Below are positions 36,235 to 46,359 of a stretch of 64,000 nucleotides of DNA, piece by piece; within the stretch, counting starts at the first letter, position 1; the number at the start of each line of letters is the position of its first letter. A program made the position numbers and the translations under genes. Origin of the DNA: CAWJFP01 sp963842155 (GTDB taxonomy: Bacteria; Pseudomonadota; Alphaproteobacteria; JACZXZ01). The stretch spans positions 222,649 through 286,648 of the forward strand of contig CAWJFP010000012.1 in assembly GCA_963842155.1 (NCBI GenBank). Direction: 5' to 3'. The notes under the pieces were generated by a model. The model saw only the letters and a list, made by a program, of their open reading frames with translations. It was not told the origin of the DNA and made no database searches.

Positions 36235-37507
36235 TCGAGGCTCCGCTCGAACTGCCGTTCAGCACGGCGTCATAGACGCTCGCGATTTCGTCGACCTTGC
36301 GATCCCAGCTCAGCTCCTCCGCTCGCCGCAACGCCCCCTTTGACAATCTTTCGACGAGTGCAGGATCGTCGAGAAATGATTGAATTGACGCGGCGAAGCC
36401 ATGGATGCTTTTGCGCGGTCCGAGCATGGGAACCTTGATGCCGCAGCGTTCATCCACGGCGATTCCCATGCCGCAGGCATCATGGCAGATGACGGGCAAT
36501 CCAAGCGAAAGCGCTTCCATGACGACGGTCGAGGCCCCTTCCTGCACGCTGGTGAAGGCAAAGATATGCGCCTGGTCCATCTCGGCAAGCGCTTCCGAGC
36601 GTGATAGCTGTCCCTTCCATTCGATGCAAGATTCGAGGCCCAATCCACGCGCGAGCGCCTGCCAAGCGAGGGTCTCTCGGCCGCTGCCCAGGACGCTCAG
36701 TCGAATTCGGGTATGCACAAGTTCTGCGCCCAGCTCGGCCAAGGCATAGAGCAGCAGCGGCATGGCCTTGCGGCCGACATGCAAGCCGCTCCAAACAAGG
36801 CGTAACGCTCTGCTTCCGTCGAAGCGCCGCAACTTTCCCATTTCAGGCGTCGAGCCGGTATCAAGCATGATCTGCGAAGGCACGCCCCAGCGCCCGGTGA
36901 CGAGGGCCTGGTTCTCCTTGCCGACGACGAAGACATGCTTGGCGGTCCGGGCGGCACGCTTGCTGCGATACTTCGTTCGCTTATGAATTCCGTTCACGAG
37001 ATTTTTCAGGCCGTAGAAAAGGCAATCGCGCCAACCGAAAGCTCGCAGGTACGACCAGGGTATGTCGGCGGCGCCCGCGACGGGTCCCCATACGAATGGT
37101 ATTCCCATCTTCCAAAGATAACCCGGCTCGCGGAAGCCGGTGATCGTGAGATGATGCACTATCTCGAATGGCTGTCGTCTGCGAAGGCGAATGGCCTCGC
37201 CGAGCGCGGCGCGTTGCCATGCGGCATAGCCAACGAAATAAAGGGGAGTCGCCAGCGAGACATGAGCACGCTGAAACCAGCGAGAAAGACGAGGAGGGGC
37301 AACGAAACATATTGACAGGCCTGGGATCGGTCCGTGGTCTTCCACATAGCGCTCGTATTCCCGGCGACTCCACGGATGACAAAGCGCCGTCACATTGTGG
37401 TACGCGGCCAGGCGCGAAACGATGTTCCAGCCAATACCAGGCTCCGACCCGTGATATGGAGAGAAGGAGAATGCTGACACAAGGACACGCTTACGGGGGC
37501 GGGGCAT
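36206..37507 (-). CDS. Glycosyltransferase family 4 protein
   Basis: 433 residues, GT-B fold. Acceptor domain: VLVSAFSFSPYHGSEPGIGW and FEIVHHLTITGFREPGYLWK, PFVWGPVAGAADIPWSYL. Donor domain: LRLVWSGLHVGRKAMPLLL, then AFTSVQEGASTVVMEALSLG with the nucleotide-sugar EX7E pattern and LPVICHDACGMG. Related enzymes are found in exopolysaccharide clusters (EpsE/GumH-like). G+C is moderately lower than in core genes. First gene of the minus-strand pair; a 188-base spacer separates it from the divergent polymerase-like gene. Confidence 0.86.
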   Translation of the reverse strand: MPRPRKRVLVSAFSFSPYHGSEPGIGWNIVSRLAAYHNVTALCHPWSRREYERYVEDHGPIPGLSICFVAPPRLSRWFQRAHVSLATPLYFVGYAAWQRAALGEAIRLRRRQPFEIVHHLTITGFREPGYLWKMGIPFVWGPVAGAADIPWSYLRAFGWRDCLFYGLKNLVNGIHKRTKYRSKRAARTAKHVFVVGKENQALVTGRWGVPSQIMLDTGSTPEMGKLRRFDGSRALRLVWSGLHVGRKAMPLLLYALAELGAELVHTRIRLSVLGSGRETLAWQALARGLGLESCIEWKGQLSRSEALAEMDQAHIFAFTSVQEGASTVVMEALSLGLPVICHDACGMGIAVDERCGIKVPMLGPRKSIHGFAASIQSFLDDPALVERLSKGALRRAEELSWDRKVDEIASVYDAVLNGSSSGASSGAANRPNP

Positions 37508-37695
37508 TCACGATCGCTCTCTGATCAATGCGTTGCCGCGTTGCGCGATCATTGGTCTTCCAACGAACATTTTGCGCCAATCCGCGGAGGCCAATTTGTA
37601 AAGGGTTGATGCTGAAGGAGAAATCACGATAGCCTGGGAAGGGGTTTCGCGCTAGGCTCGGACGCCTGTGGTAAGGCTCGCCACCTGGACGCTTT

Positions 37696-39058
37696 ATGAC
37701 CGAATCGAATTTCTCGCCAACTTGGCGATCATCGGGTATCCCACGGACAGGGGAGTCCATTTTCTTCGGTTCCCTTGCTGCGATTTTGCTCCTTTATGCG
37801 CTGCTGAGCCGCGTTGGCGCCCATATCGGCATTCCGTTGAGCGAGGACACCGGCCTTTATGTCGGCGAATTGGTTCTCATCTTCGGATTGCTGCTTCTGC
37901 TGCTCAATGGAACCTTCCTCGCATTTTTCGAATCACCGGTGGCCTTGATATGGGCGTTCTTCATCCTGTGGAACGCATCGCAGACGCTTCCTTATATCCA
38001 CAGATATGGATTGCTCGCGCTCCGCGACGGCGCGATCTGGGGGTACTCCTTCTATGCCGTCATAGTCTCATGTTTCCTGATCGCGCAGCCGCAGAATCTC
38101 GTTTCGCTGGTGAGGTATTACCGCTGGTTCGCGCGCATCTTTCCATTTCTGCTGCCTATATTGTTTGCCGGAAGCATCTGGGCGCTCGAGGCGGACGTTC
38201 CGGAAGCGCTCCCTTTCAAGAGCGGAGAGGGCTTGACCCACATCGTCGCCATGGTCGCCTTCGCGTCCTGCGGTTTCATGCGCGTTTCCTTCATCTGGTG
38301 GGTCATGGTGGGAGCGGATGTGCTTCTCGTGGCGACGCAAAATCGAGGAGCGATGCTCGCATTCTTCATGGGAGCCGTGACGCTTTGCATGGCGAACCCT
38401 GCCTCGATCCGCCGGAGCCGTCCGGTGCTCGGCATTCTGGGGCTCGGAGCGGTCATTGCCGTGCTCTTGGGCTTGAAGGTAGACGTAGCCAACAGCGAGC
38501 GCGACCGTCAGCGTTGAGCAATTGTTCGTTAATGTCGCCAGCGTTTTTGAAAAGACGGGTGTCGCGGCCGTCGACGGCACCCGCGCTTGGCGGCAGGAAT
38601 GGTGGGACAAGATCATCGACTATACGGTCCATGGTCCCTATTTCCTGATCGGCAAAGGCTACGGCATCAATTTGGCCGATAGTGACGGGATCATCGACGT
38701 TACCCATGACAAGGAGGAAGGCGCGCCGTTGCGGAGTCCGCATAATTCGCACCTCACTTTCCTCGCCCGTGCCGGCGTGCCCGGTTTCGCTCTCTGGGTC
38801 GTTCTGCAGGTCGCGTGGCTGCTGGAGATGCTGAAGTGGCTCTTCCTCGCCCGAAGAGCGGGTCGCCCGGTTGCAATTGGATTGTTGACATTCCTTCTGA
38901 CCTATTGGATGGCGATCATGGTCGTCGCAGCGACCGATGTCACTCTCGAAGGCCCGATGCTCGGCATTTGGTTCTGGACAATTTTCGGAATAGGCATCGC
39001 CGTCACCCGCCTGCTGAATCAGGATCCGGTCCTTTTCGAGGAAACGGCAAACACCTGA
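37696..39058 (+). CDS. O-antigen ligase/Wzy polymerase-like membrane protein (single-base frameshift)
   Basis: The first 267 residues have about eight hydrophobic segments (GSLAAILLLYALLSRVG, LVLIFGLLLLLLNGTFL, ATQNRGAMLAFFMGAVTL). The frame then stops at 38517. Removing one base near 38499-38503 gives ANSERTVSVEQLFVNVASVF and continues to 39058 with the periplasmic loop (DGTRAWRQEWWDKIIDYT, FLIGKGYGINLAD), SPHNSHLTFLARAGVPGFAL and further membrane segments. SPHNSHL holds the conserved His of Wzy_C proteins. The combined length is about 453 residues. This is the better candidate for repeat-unit polymerase, the other ligase-like protein being at 31123. Confidence 0.82.
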
Positions 39059-39141
39059 TGATCTCGTGTCATGTCATGGCGACGACAGCAGACCTCGGCC
39101 ATGACCACAGGGTCATCGCAAATGGGTCGCTTTGAACTTAA

Positions 39142-40989
39142 TTGAACCAGTTTTCGAGGCAACCCGATCACGTCGTGATGCGCGAGAGCGGAAGCCGAGA
39201 TGCCCTCTCTTACCAGAATGGTATGACGCAAGCCAGTGAAGTTGCCCTACAAATTCGCTACACGATAATTATCTGCACGTTGAATTGCGCGAACCTTCTT
39301 GCCCGCTGCTTGACCGCTGTCATGCGAGAACTCGGGAGTGCGCAGCTCCCCGGTGAGGTTCTTGTCATTGACAACGGATCGACGGATTCGACCCGAGATG
39401 TCGTCCAACGCTATGCTGACAAGGTTCCCCCCCGAGCTGTCCTTCGATATTTTTTCGAACCCAAGCCAGGTTTGTCTCTTGCCAGAAACCGAGGCCTCGA
39501 CGCGGCGCAGGGGGAAATTCTGATTTTTCTCGACGATGACGCCGTGCCGTCCCCAGGTTGGCTCTCGAGCTGTTTGGGTGCGTTTGCGCAATATCCGATT
39601 GCGGCGGGCATAGGGGGTGAAATCTTGCCCCTCCTCGAGGTACCGGCGCCATCCTGGTTTCGTCCGCCCATTTCCAATTGCTATGCGACGCTTAGTTTCG
39701 GCGGTAATGCCGTCAGAAAATTCCCTCGGCGCCATTATCCCGTGGGCGCGAACATGGCCTTTCGGCGGTCGGTGTTTCTTAGACGCCGCTTTTCCGAGAG
39801 GCTCGGGCGGCGCGGCCTCAATTTGATGAGTGGAGAAGAAGAGGAGGTCTTCGTGTCGGTGCTAAAGGACGGCGGCGATCTCTTATATGTACCGGCTATG
39901 AGGGTAGAGCATTACGTGCACCCCGAACGACTCAATGAGGCATCGATTCTAGAATCTCCATTTTTTTCTGGGCGTCTCGCGAGCGCGCATTCGCGCCGGG
40001 TGGAAGACGAGGTTGTTCGACCTCTGCAAATCTACGGCAAGAATCATCATATTCGCCGCAGCTTATCCATTTGCGCGCTCCGATTCCCGACGATTGCTTT
40101 GGCGGTGTCAGATTCGCAAGGGCCTAGGATATATCAAAGAATTTCTTTCGACTTCGACATGAGGAGTCCATTAAAAAAAATTCGATGGCTTTTTTCGCAT
40201 CCTGTATATCGGCGCCATCCATTTCAGGTGAGCGCGCGAGTCATTCTCTGGGAATGGTATCGTAGGCGCGGCAACGCAGTCGTACTTTCACTCTTTGACT
40301 TGCGGATCAAAGCGCGGCCTTTCGATGGAATCGGTCGCCTCATCTGTTATTTCGACGAGCAGGCCGACGACCTGTTTGCCTTTATGCGGAGTTATCTGAA
40401 ACCATCGGACGTTTTTGTCGATGTCGGCGCAAATATCGGAACGCACAGCATCCTGGCGTCGCGCCTCGTTGGGCAGCAAGGAAGAGTGTTCGCTTTCGAG
40501 GCGGACTCCGCCACGTTCGAAATCCTCAGCGACAATATTGCAACCAACGGAGCGTCGAACGTCGAGGCACGGAATGAGTGCCTATCCGACCGCGTCGGCA
40601 GTACGACCTTCAATATCAACCGCGATAGCGCGAAGAGCTCGATGCTGCGAGAAGGAGACCGGAAAATTAGCCTTCCGACGAATACGCTCGACAATCTGTT
40701 ACCCAAAGGGCTCCGCGTCGGGCTGCTAAAAATAGATGTGGAGGGCGCGGATTATCTTGTGCTGCTGGGCGCCAAGAGGCTTTTCCTCGATCAGCCGCCA
40801 TCGGTCGTCGTCATTGAAACGACGGACAATGTCGCCGAGATAAAGGAATTTCTCTCAGCTCGTGGCTATAGTCTCTACGAGTTTAACGGTGGATTGCGCG
40901 CGCTCGCTCCAAAGAGCCGCCCGCTCAATCTCTATGCCGTGCACAAATCGGCCCGGACGGGGTTCGAGGGCCGTGTCGCGGAGAGCTAG
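39142..40989 (+). CDS. Glycosyltransferase family 2 fused to FkbM-type methyltransferase
   Basis: Up to 615 residues. Residues ~38-330 are a GT-A glycosyltransferase (TIIICTLNCANLLARCL, VLVIDNGSTDSTRDVV, FLDDDAVPSPGWLSSCLGAF with the DxD-type metal motif). Residues ~400-600 are an FkbM methyltransferase (VFVDVGANIGTHSILASRLV for SAM, FAFEADSATFEILSDNI, LLKIDVEGADYLVL). The fusion suggests transfer and methylation of the same sugar. Start is uncertain: TTG 39142, ATG 39178 or ATG 39223, none with a clear ribosome-binding site. G+C is near 50 percent in sampled lines, well below the core, suggesting acquisition. Confidence 0.85.
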   Translation: MNQFSRQPDHVVMRESGSRDALSYQNGMTQASEVALQIRYTIIICTLNCANLLARCLTAVMRELGSAQLPGEVLVIDNGSTDSTRDVVQRYADKVPPRAVLRYFFEPKPGLSLARNRGLDAAQGEILIFLDDDAVPSPGWLSSCLGAFAQYPIAAGIGGEILPLLEVPAPSWFRPPISNCYATLSFGGNAVRKFPRRHYPVGANMAFRRSVFLRRRFSERLGRRGLNLMSGEEEEVFVSVLKDGGDLLYVPAMRVEHYVHPERLNEASILESPFFSGRLASAHSRRVEDEVVRPLQIYGKNHHIRRSLSICALRFPTIALAVSDSQGPRIYQRISFDFDMRSPLKKIRWLFSHPVYRRHPFQVSARVILWEWYRRRGNAVVLSLFDLRIKARPFDGIGRLICYFDEQADDLFAFMRSYLKPSDVFVDVGANIGTHSILASRLVGQQGRVFAFEADSATFEILSDNIATNGASNVEARNECLSDRVGSTTFNINRDSAKSSMLREGDRKISLPTNTLDNLLPKGLRVGLLKIDVEGADYLVLLGAKRLFLDQPPSVVVIETTDNVAEIKEFLSARGYSLYEFNGGLRALAPKSRPLNLYAVHKSARTGFEGRVAES

Positions 40990-41093
40990 GTGGCGCGCTT
41001 CGGAGCCGGTTCGGAAATCCGCCAGAGACCGAATACCATCATTGCGAGCCCGACGACCTGGCATAGGATCGTTCCCGCGAGGGCGAAAGCCAT

Positions 41094-41858
41094 CTACGTC
41101 TTGATCGCCGTGACCGCGCCATTAATCGCGTCACTGTTCAATAGCAACGCAATTCCATTGTCGGCTAGATATTCATCTAAGGCCTTTCTTGCCCCAGCCC
41201 AAACGCCGTAATCGTCGCAGATCAGGACGCCGCCACGGACCAAGCGTGGAAACAGGTGAATCAGCTCGTGTCGCGTCGAGCCATACCAATCGGTATCCAA
41301 GCGTAGAATTGCAATTTTCTCGGGGAGCGATGCAGGAATGGTATCTTCCACGCGTCCCTTAATGATGACGAAATTCCGTTCCGGATAGGCTGCGGATGCG
41401 ATGTTTTTCCGGACTTCCGCGAGATGCGAGATGGCCCATATGGGATGTGATTTTGGCGATGATCGAAGCAGAGCCGTCGCCGGTTCTTTTGTTTGGATAT
41501 GAAAGTCCTTGTCCGTAGGCTCTGACATACCTTCGAACGTGTCATACATATAAATTTTCGTCTCCGTTACGCCGCAACCGGCGAGCGTCTCGGCCATGAT
41601 GATGGAACAACCGCCCCGCCATACGCCGCATTCGACGATGTCGCCCTTAATATGCGCGGTTGCTACATAGCGGGCCGCACGGTAAGCGGAATAGAGGCCG
41701 CTCCAAGCCACCATGGTCTTGCCCCTGTGCCTGCCGTATAGCTCTACGAATTCGGATTCGACAAAAGCGGGTAGATTGAAATTCACTTTCGAGTATTTCG
41801 AAACGTGAAATCCGAGACGATGGCAGATGGAATTTATTTGCCGCGCAATCTGGCCCAA
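41094..41858 (-). CDS. TylF/MycF-type O-methyltransferase
   Basis: 254 residues if started at the TTG at 41858, which has AGAGGA 5 bases upstream and lies 13 bases after the flippase stop; the frame is open to 41990 but that part overlaps the flippase gene. Family marks are GDIVECGVWRGGCSIIMAE for SAM, YMYDTFEGMSEPTDKD, AILRLDTDWYGSTRHELIHL and GGVLICDDYGVWAGARKA with the metal-binding aspartates. These enzymes methylate deoxysugar hydroxyls. Base composition is strikingly AT-rich for this window (about 45 percent G+C in one sampled line). Confidence 0.82.
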   Translation of the reverse strand: MGQIARQINSICHRLGFHVSKYSKVNFNLPAFVESEFVELYGRHRGKTMVAWSGLYSAYRAARYVATAHIKGDIVECGVWRGGCSIIMAETLAGCGVTETKIYMYDTFEGMSEPTDKDFHIQTKEPATALLRSSPKSHPIWAISHLAEVRKNIASAAYPERNFVIIKGRVEDTIPASLPEKIAILRLDTDWYGSTRHELIHLFPRLVRGGVLICDDYGVWAGARKALDEYLADNGIALLLNSDAINGAVTAIKT

Positions 41859-41871
41859 ATGGGTCCTCTGT

Positions 41872-43184
41872 TTACTTGGCGAAAGTTCGCCTGATTTGCC
41901 AAACCATAGTGACGAGTCCCAGAAATTGACAGGCCGTAGTTCCGATAACGGCACCCCAGAGGCGGAATACCCCCACTGCTGGATAGGCAATGGCCAACCC
42001 CGTCACCGCGATCACCGCGCCAGCGGCAAAGATCGCCCTTGTCTCGTGGAGGGTGCGAAGCCCGATGCCTGCCATGAGTATCAAGAAGGCCACCGGAAAG
42101 CTCACCGCGTAGCCATAGACGAGATCGGCATAAGGCAGCATCACGTCGCCGAAGAATAGCGTCATCCAGAATTGCGGTGCGGCGACAGCGACTAGCGAGA
42201 TGGCGAGCGTGACGGCGAGCCCGAGCAGCGTCCAATGAAGCATCAGCGATTTGAGCGCCTTTCTTCCATGGCGATGCAGCACCTCGGCGGCGCGAATGGG
42301 CAGGAAATTCTCCTGGCCGAGGAAGAGCACATTGTTGATCGCCAGCATGAGCCAGGCCGCCCGCATGCCGCCAACCGCCGCCGCGCCGAGTAGCGTGCCC
42401 GTGACGAGCAGGAAGGTATAATTCGACACCCATTGAACGAGCTGCGAGCCGAGGAGCCAGCGCGAGAAGCGCCAATGCTGCGTCATGCTCTCACGCCATT
42501 GCCCCGCGCGCCATGCGAGCGGGCCGATGAAGGCCAAGCCGACGACCGCCGCCAGTGCGGAGGTCGCGGCGCTGATCCAGAGCACGCCCTCGAGCCTCAC
42601 GCCATGGCGGAAGGCGACGAGGAGCAGCGCGATCTGGCCGAGATAGCTGATTGCGTCGGAGAGGAGCGCCATGCGCTGCCGCGCGCGCGCGAAGAGGCAG
42701 CGGCGGACGAATTCCTGGGCGAGATAGGCAACGGCCGCGGCGGCGAGGGCGAGGGCATAGCGGACAAGGCCCAGTGCTCGAAGACAAGCGATCCCGCCCG
42801 TGCGCCGGCGAGGAGGAGGGCGAGGGCCAAGGCGAGGAAGGCGAGTTCCTGCGCCACGACGGCGCCGAAATAGCCGGCCTGGCTCGCCGGCTCGTGGCGC
42901 GGCGCCATGGTGAACATCGGCGCGCTGATCAGCGTATATTGCAAGGCGGCGGCGAACAGCACGACCGACCAGGCGAGGGTGAAGAGCCCGAATTCGTAGA
43001 GGCCGAGGCCGCGCGCGATGAGGATGTTGGTGAGGAAATTCGCGGCGCTCACCATCGCTTGGTCGGTCAACGGCCAGAAGGAGGGGGCGAGCGCGCGGCG
43101 CAGCCTGGCGACTCGGCCGGCCGGCGCGTTGCCCGGCGCTTTGGGCGGCGTCTCCAAGCTGGATTCGGCCGGCCGTTCGATCAT
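41872..43184 (-). CDS. Oligosaccharide flippase, Wzx-like (single-base frameshift)
   Basis: Multi-pass MATE/Wzx-type protein. The first part (residues ~30-137) reads PLTDQAMVSAANFLTNILIA and GLGLYEFGLFTLAWSVV, then QAGYFGAVVAQELAFLAL. A base is missing near 42768-42774; restoring it gives LVRYALALAAAAVAYLAQEF and joins the second part, MALLSDAISYLGQIALLL to the stop at 41872. Combined length is about 437 residues with twelve or so hydrophobic segments, normal for Wzx. It would flip undecaprenyl-linked repeat units across the inner membrane. Followed by the TylF-type gene on the same strand. Confidence 0.84.
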
Positions 43185-43208
43185 AATGGCTGCGAGGTTC
43201 CCTTGCGG

Positions 43209-44686
43209 ATGACGAGAATGCCCCTCAAGCGCGGCATCGGTCGCGGCGCGCGCGCCTTCCTTTTAACGGCCGCGCTTCTCCTTGCGCAACTGCCCGCCGC
43301 CGGCCCATCCCACAAAGCCTTGGCCGAGACCTTGCTCCATCCGGGCGACGACGTGGCCGCCATCGTCGCGGCCGCGCCCGAGGGGACGAGCTTCCGCTTC
43401 GCGCCGGGCCTCTACCGCCTCCTCGATATCTCGCCCAAGAGCCATGACAGCTTCGCGGGCGAGCCCGGCGCGATCCTGAGCGGCGCGCAGGTCGTCACCG
43501 GCTTTGCGCCCGAGGGTCCGCTTTTCGTCGCGGCCGTCACGCTTGTCCAGGGCCAGATCCATGGCGCCTGCGCGCCGGGCCGGCATTGCGAGCTGCCGAA
43601 CGACCTTGTTCATCGCCAATCAGCGGCAGGAGCCGGTGCTGCGCAAGGAGGATGTCGTCCCCGGCCGCTTCTTCATCGATTTCGCGGCCCATAGGCTTTA
43701 TCTCGGTAGCGATCCGGCGGGGAAGCTCGTCGAGCTTTCCACCGCGCGCCGCGCCTTCTTCGGCGGCAAGGCCGAGGACGTGCATATCGCGGGCCTCGTC
43801 ATCGAGAAATACGCCATCCCGGCCCAGATGGGCGCCGTCGGCGACCAGAGCCGGCCCATCGGCTGGGCGATCGAGAATTGCGAGCTGCGCTACAATCACG
43901 GCGCCGGCGTCGAATGTCGGCGACAATGGCCGCATCTCCCATTGCTTCATCCATCATAACGGCCAGCTCGGCATCAGCGCCTCCGGCAGCAATCTCCTCA
44001 TCGAGGACAACGAGCTCGCCGCCAACAACCAGGCCGGCTTTAGACACAGTTGGGAGGTGGGAGGGATGAAGTTTACCCGCTCCTCCCATGCCGTTATCCG
44101 CGGCAACTACGCCCATGACAATTACGGCACCGGCCTCTGGGCGGACATCGACGACATCGACACGCTCTATGAGGGCAACCGAGTCGAGAACAACGACGAT
44201 CCCGGCATTCTGCACGAGATTTCCTACAAGGCCGTGATTCGCAACAATATCGCGCGTGGCAACGGCCGCGCCTTCCATGTCTGGGGCTGGGGCGCACAGA
44301 TCCTGGTGCAGAACTCGCGCGACGTGGAGGTGACCGGCAACCGAGTCGCCGTGCCCGAGGGCGGCAACGGCATCACCCTCGTCGAGCAGCAGCGCGGCGA
44401 GGGTGCCTATGGCCCGCGAGTGGTCTCCGGCTGCCGCGTACACGATAATGTGATCGCGATGGCGGGACCGCACGGCCTCGCCGTCGCCGCACTCGCCGAC
44501 TATGCCGCGAGCGGCATGGCCGGTGCCGGCAACAGCTTCGACTCGGATCATTTTTACGTGGTCGGCGTGGCCACGCGCAATTGGGATTGGCCGATGCTGC
44601 CGGGCCCGGTCACCTTTCCGGAGTTTCAAAGCCGATTCGGCCAGGAGCGGCATGGCGCCGTCACGATCGGCCCGCCGCCCTTTTGA
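43209..44686 (+). CDS. Secreted right-handed beta-helix protein (two frameshifts)
   Basis: Signal peptide near the N-terminus (GARAFLLTAALLLAQLPAAG), ATG at 43209. Two extra bases, near 43603-43606 and 43908-43913, split the gene; the restored chain of about 491 residues reads LFIANQRQEPVLRKEDVVPG in the middle and GDNGRISHCFIHHNGQLGIS after the second. From there on it is a parallel beta-helix (NLLIEDNELAANNQAG, AVIRGNYAHDNYGTGLW, YKAVIRNNIARGNGRAF). Such proteins include polysaccharide lyases and hydrolases, and a role in trimming or degrading the exported polymer is likely. Catalytic residues were not identified. Confidence 0.78.
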
Positions 44687-44796
44687 GCGGCCGGATCGCG
44701 GCCCTTCACCAAATCTTAACCTTGCAGCCGCAATAGTAGGCGCGCCAATAGAATCGGCGCGAATTCTCGTGTGACAAATGAATGGATGACGGATTT

Positions 44797-44827
44797 TTGA
44801 ACGGAACAGGTAAGAAATCTGTATTAT
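44797..44827 (+). promoter_or_regulatory. Candidate promoter upstream of the outer-membrane barrel gene
   Basis: TTGAAC (44797-44802) and TATTAT (44822-44827), 19 bases apart, in an AT-rich stretch 124 bases before the ATG at 44952. The -10 matches five of six consensus bases; the spacer is longer than ideal. The long leader holds no structure that I could recognise. Confidence 0.3.
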
Positions 44828-44951
44828 GCATTTTTGCCGAAGGTCAATAGGCATGGACGAAAAGCTGCAGAGGCCTTCCTAAAGGCCCGGGCGGATCCGC
44901 TGCGAAGGGCGTCGTGGCGTCGGGTTTCGCTATGATCAGGGGGTTTATTCG

Positions 44952-46320
44952 ATGCGTCATACCAGCTTTTTCGCCCGCGCCTCCCGCAAGACGACCTCCT
45001 GCAAGACCGCAAGAATTTACACCCTTCTCCTCGCGGCATTCGGGATGCTGGCGCTGGGACGCCCCGCCCATGCCCAATATGAGCCGACGGGCCTCGAGGC
45101 CACCTCGCCCGTCCCCGTGGCGCAGCCGCGGCCGCAGGATCCGGAGGCCTATCTCGAGCGGCAAAGCGTGGCCGACCGCCCACGGCCGGATTTCGAGCCG
45201 CTCGGCATGCATCTCGACAGCTTCTACATCTATCCGAGCCTCTCGGTCGGCGCTCTCTACGACGACAACGTCTACTATGTGCCGCATAACAGGATAGGCG
45301 ACGGCGCCGTCGTCATATCGCCGACGATCGACGTGAAATCGGACTGGAACGTCAATGCGGTCGAGTTCTTCGGCACCGCCGACATCCAACGCTATTTCAA
45401 CCAGACTACCGAGGACACCGCCAATTATGCCTTCGGGATGAACGGCCGGCACGACATCGACTACAACACCTACCTCTCGGGCGTGGTGAGCTATCAGCAA
45501 TCGCACGAGGATCGCGGCTCGCCCGACGCGATCTTCGGCATCGAGCCGACCCCGTTTACGCTGACGCATGCCGAGGTCAAATATTACCGCGGCCTCACGC
45601 GGCTCAATCTGACCCTCATCGAGGGCTTCGACCGCTATGAATTCAGCAATGTCGGTCTCGCCGGCGGCGGCTTCATCGACGAGGTGCGGCGCGACCGGAC
45701 CGAGAACTACACCACCATCCGCGTCGGTTACGAGCTCAAGCCGGAATACGAGGCGTTCGTGCGCGCCACCGAGTTCGAACCGCTTCTACGATTTCCGCAC
45801 GGATCTCAACGGCGTCGACGCCACCTCGGCCGGCTACGAAGTCGTCGGCGGCACGGCGCTGAAATTCGGCGCCGTCACCAACGGCGAAGTCTATCTCGGC
45901 TGGACGCAGCGCTTCTACGAGGGTCCGAACGTCAACGACCTCAGCGCGCCGGTCATCGGCGCGTCGCTGTTGTGGAACGTGACGCGGCAGACCTCGCTGC
46001 GGCTGCAGGTGAACCGCTCCATCGAGGAATCCGTGCTCATCGGCTCCAACGGCTATGTGCTGAGCTTCGGGCAGGTCTCGATCGAGCATGAGCTCATGCG
46101 CAACCTCCTGCTGACGGGCTATGCCAGCGTCTCCGGCCTCGAGTTCCAGGGCGTCGACCGCACGGACATCGTCTACGGCGCGGGCGCCGGCGCCAAATAT
46201 CTGATGAACCGGAATTTCGACGTGTCGCTGACCTACGGTTTCCTGAAGCGCCAGTCCGACGCCTTCGGCCAGGATTATTCGCGCGACCTGCTGATGCTGA
46301 AATTCACCGCCAAGCTCTAG
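44952..46320 (+). CDS. Outer membrane beta-barrel protein, BBP2-like (single-base frameshift)
   Basis: About 455 residues with signal peptide (LLLAAFGMLALGRPAHA). The mature protein has alternating hydrophobic beta-strands with aromatic ends, for example FYIYPSLSVGALYDDNVYYV, FFGTADIQRYFNQTT and YNTYLSGVVSYQQSHED, and ends in a strand finishing LLMLKFTAKL. An extra base near 45773-45776 shifts the frame; corrected it reads NRFYDFRTDLNGVDATSAGY. It resembles the BBP2 family of putative porins commonly encoded in exopolysaccharide loci of Alphaproteobacteria, and could be the outer-membrane exit for the polymer alongside the short Wza-like protein. Confidence 0.78.
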
Positions 46321-46359
46321 CAAAAAGCCCACGGGCGCGTTGCGCCTCGGTGCCGCCGC

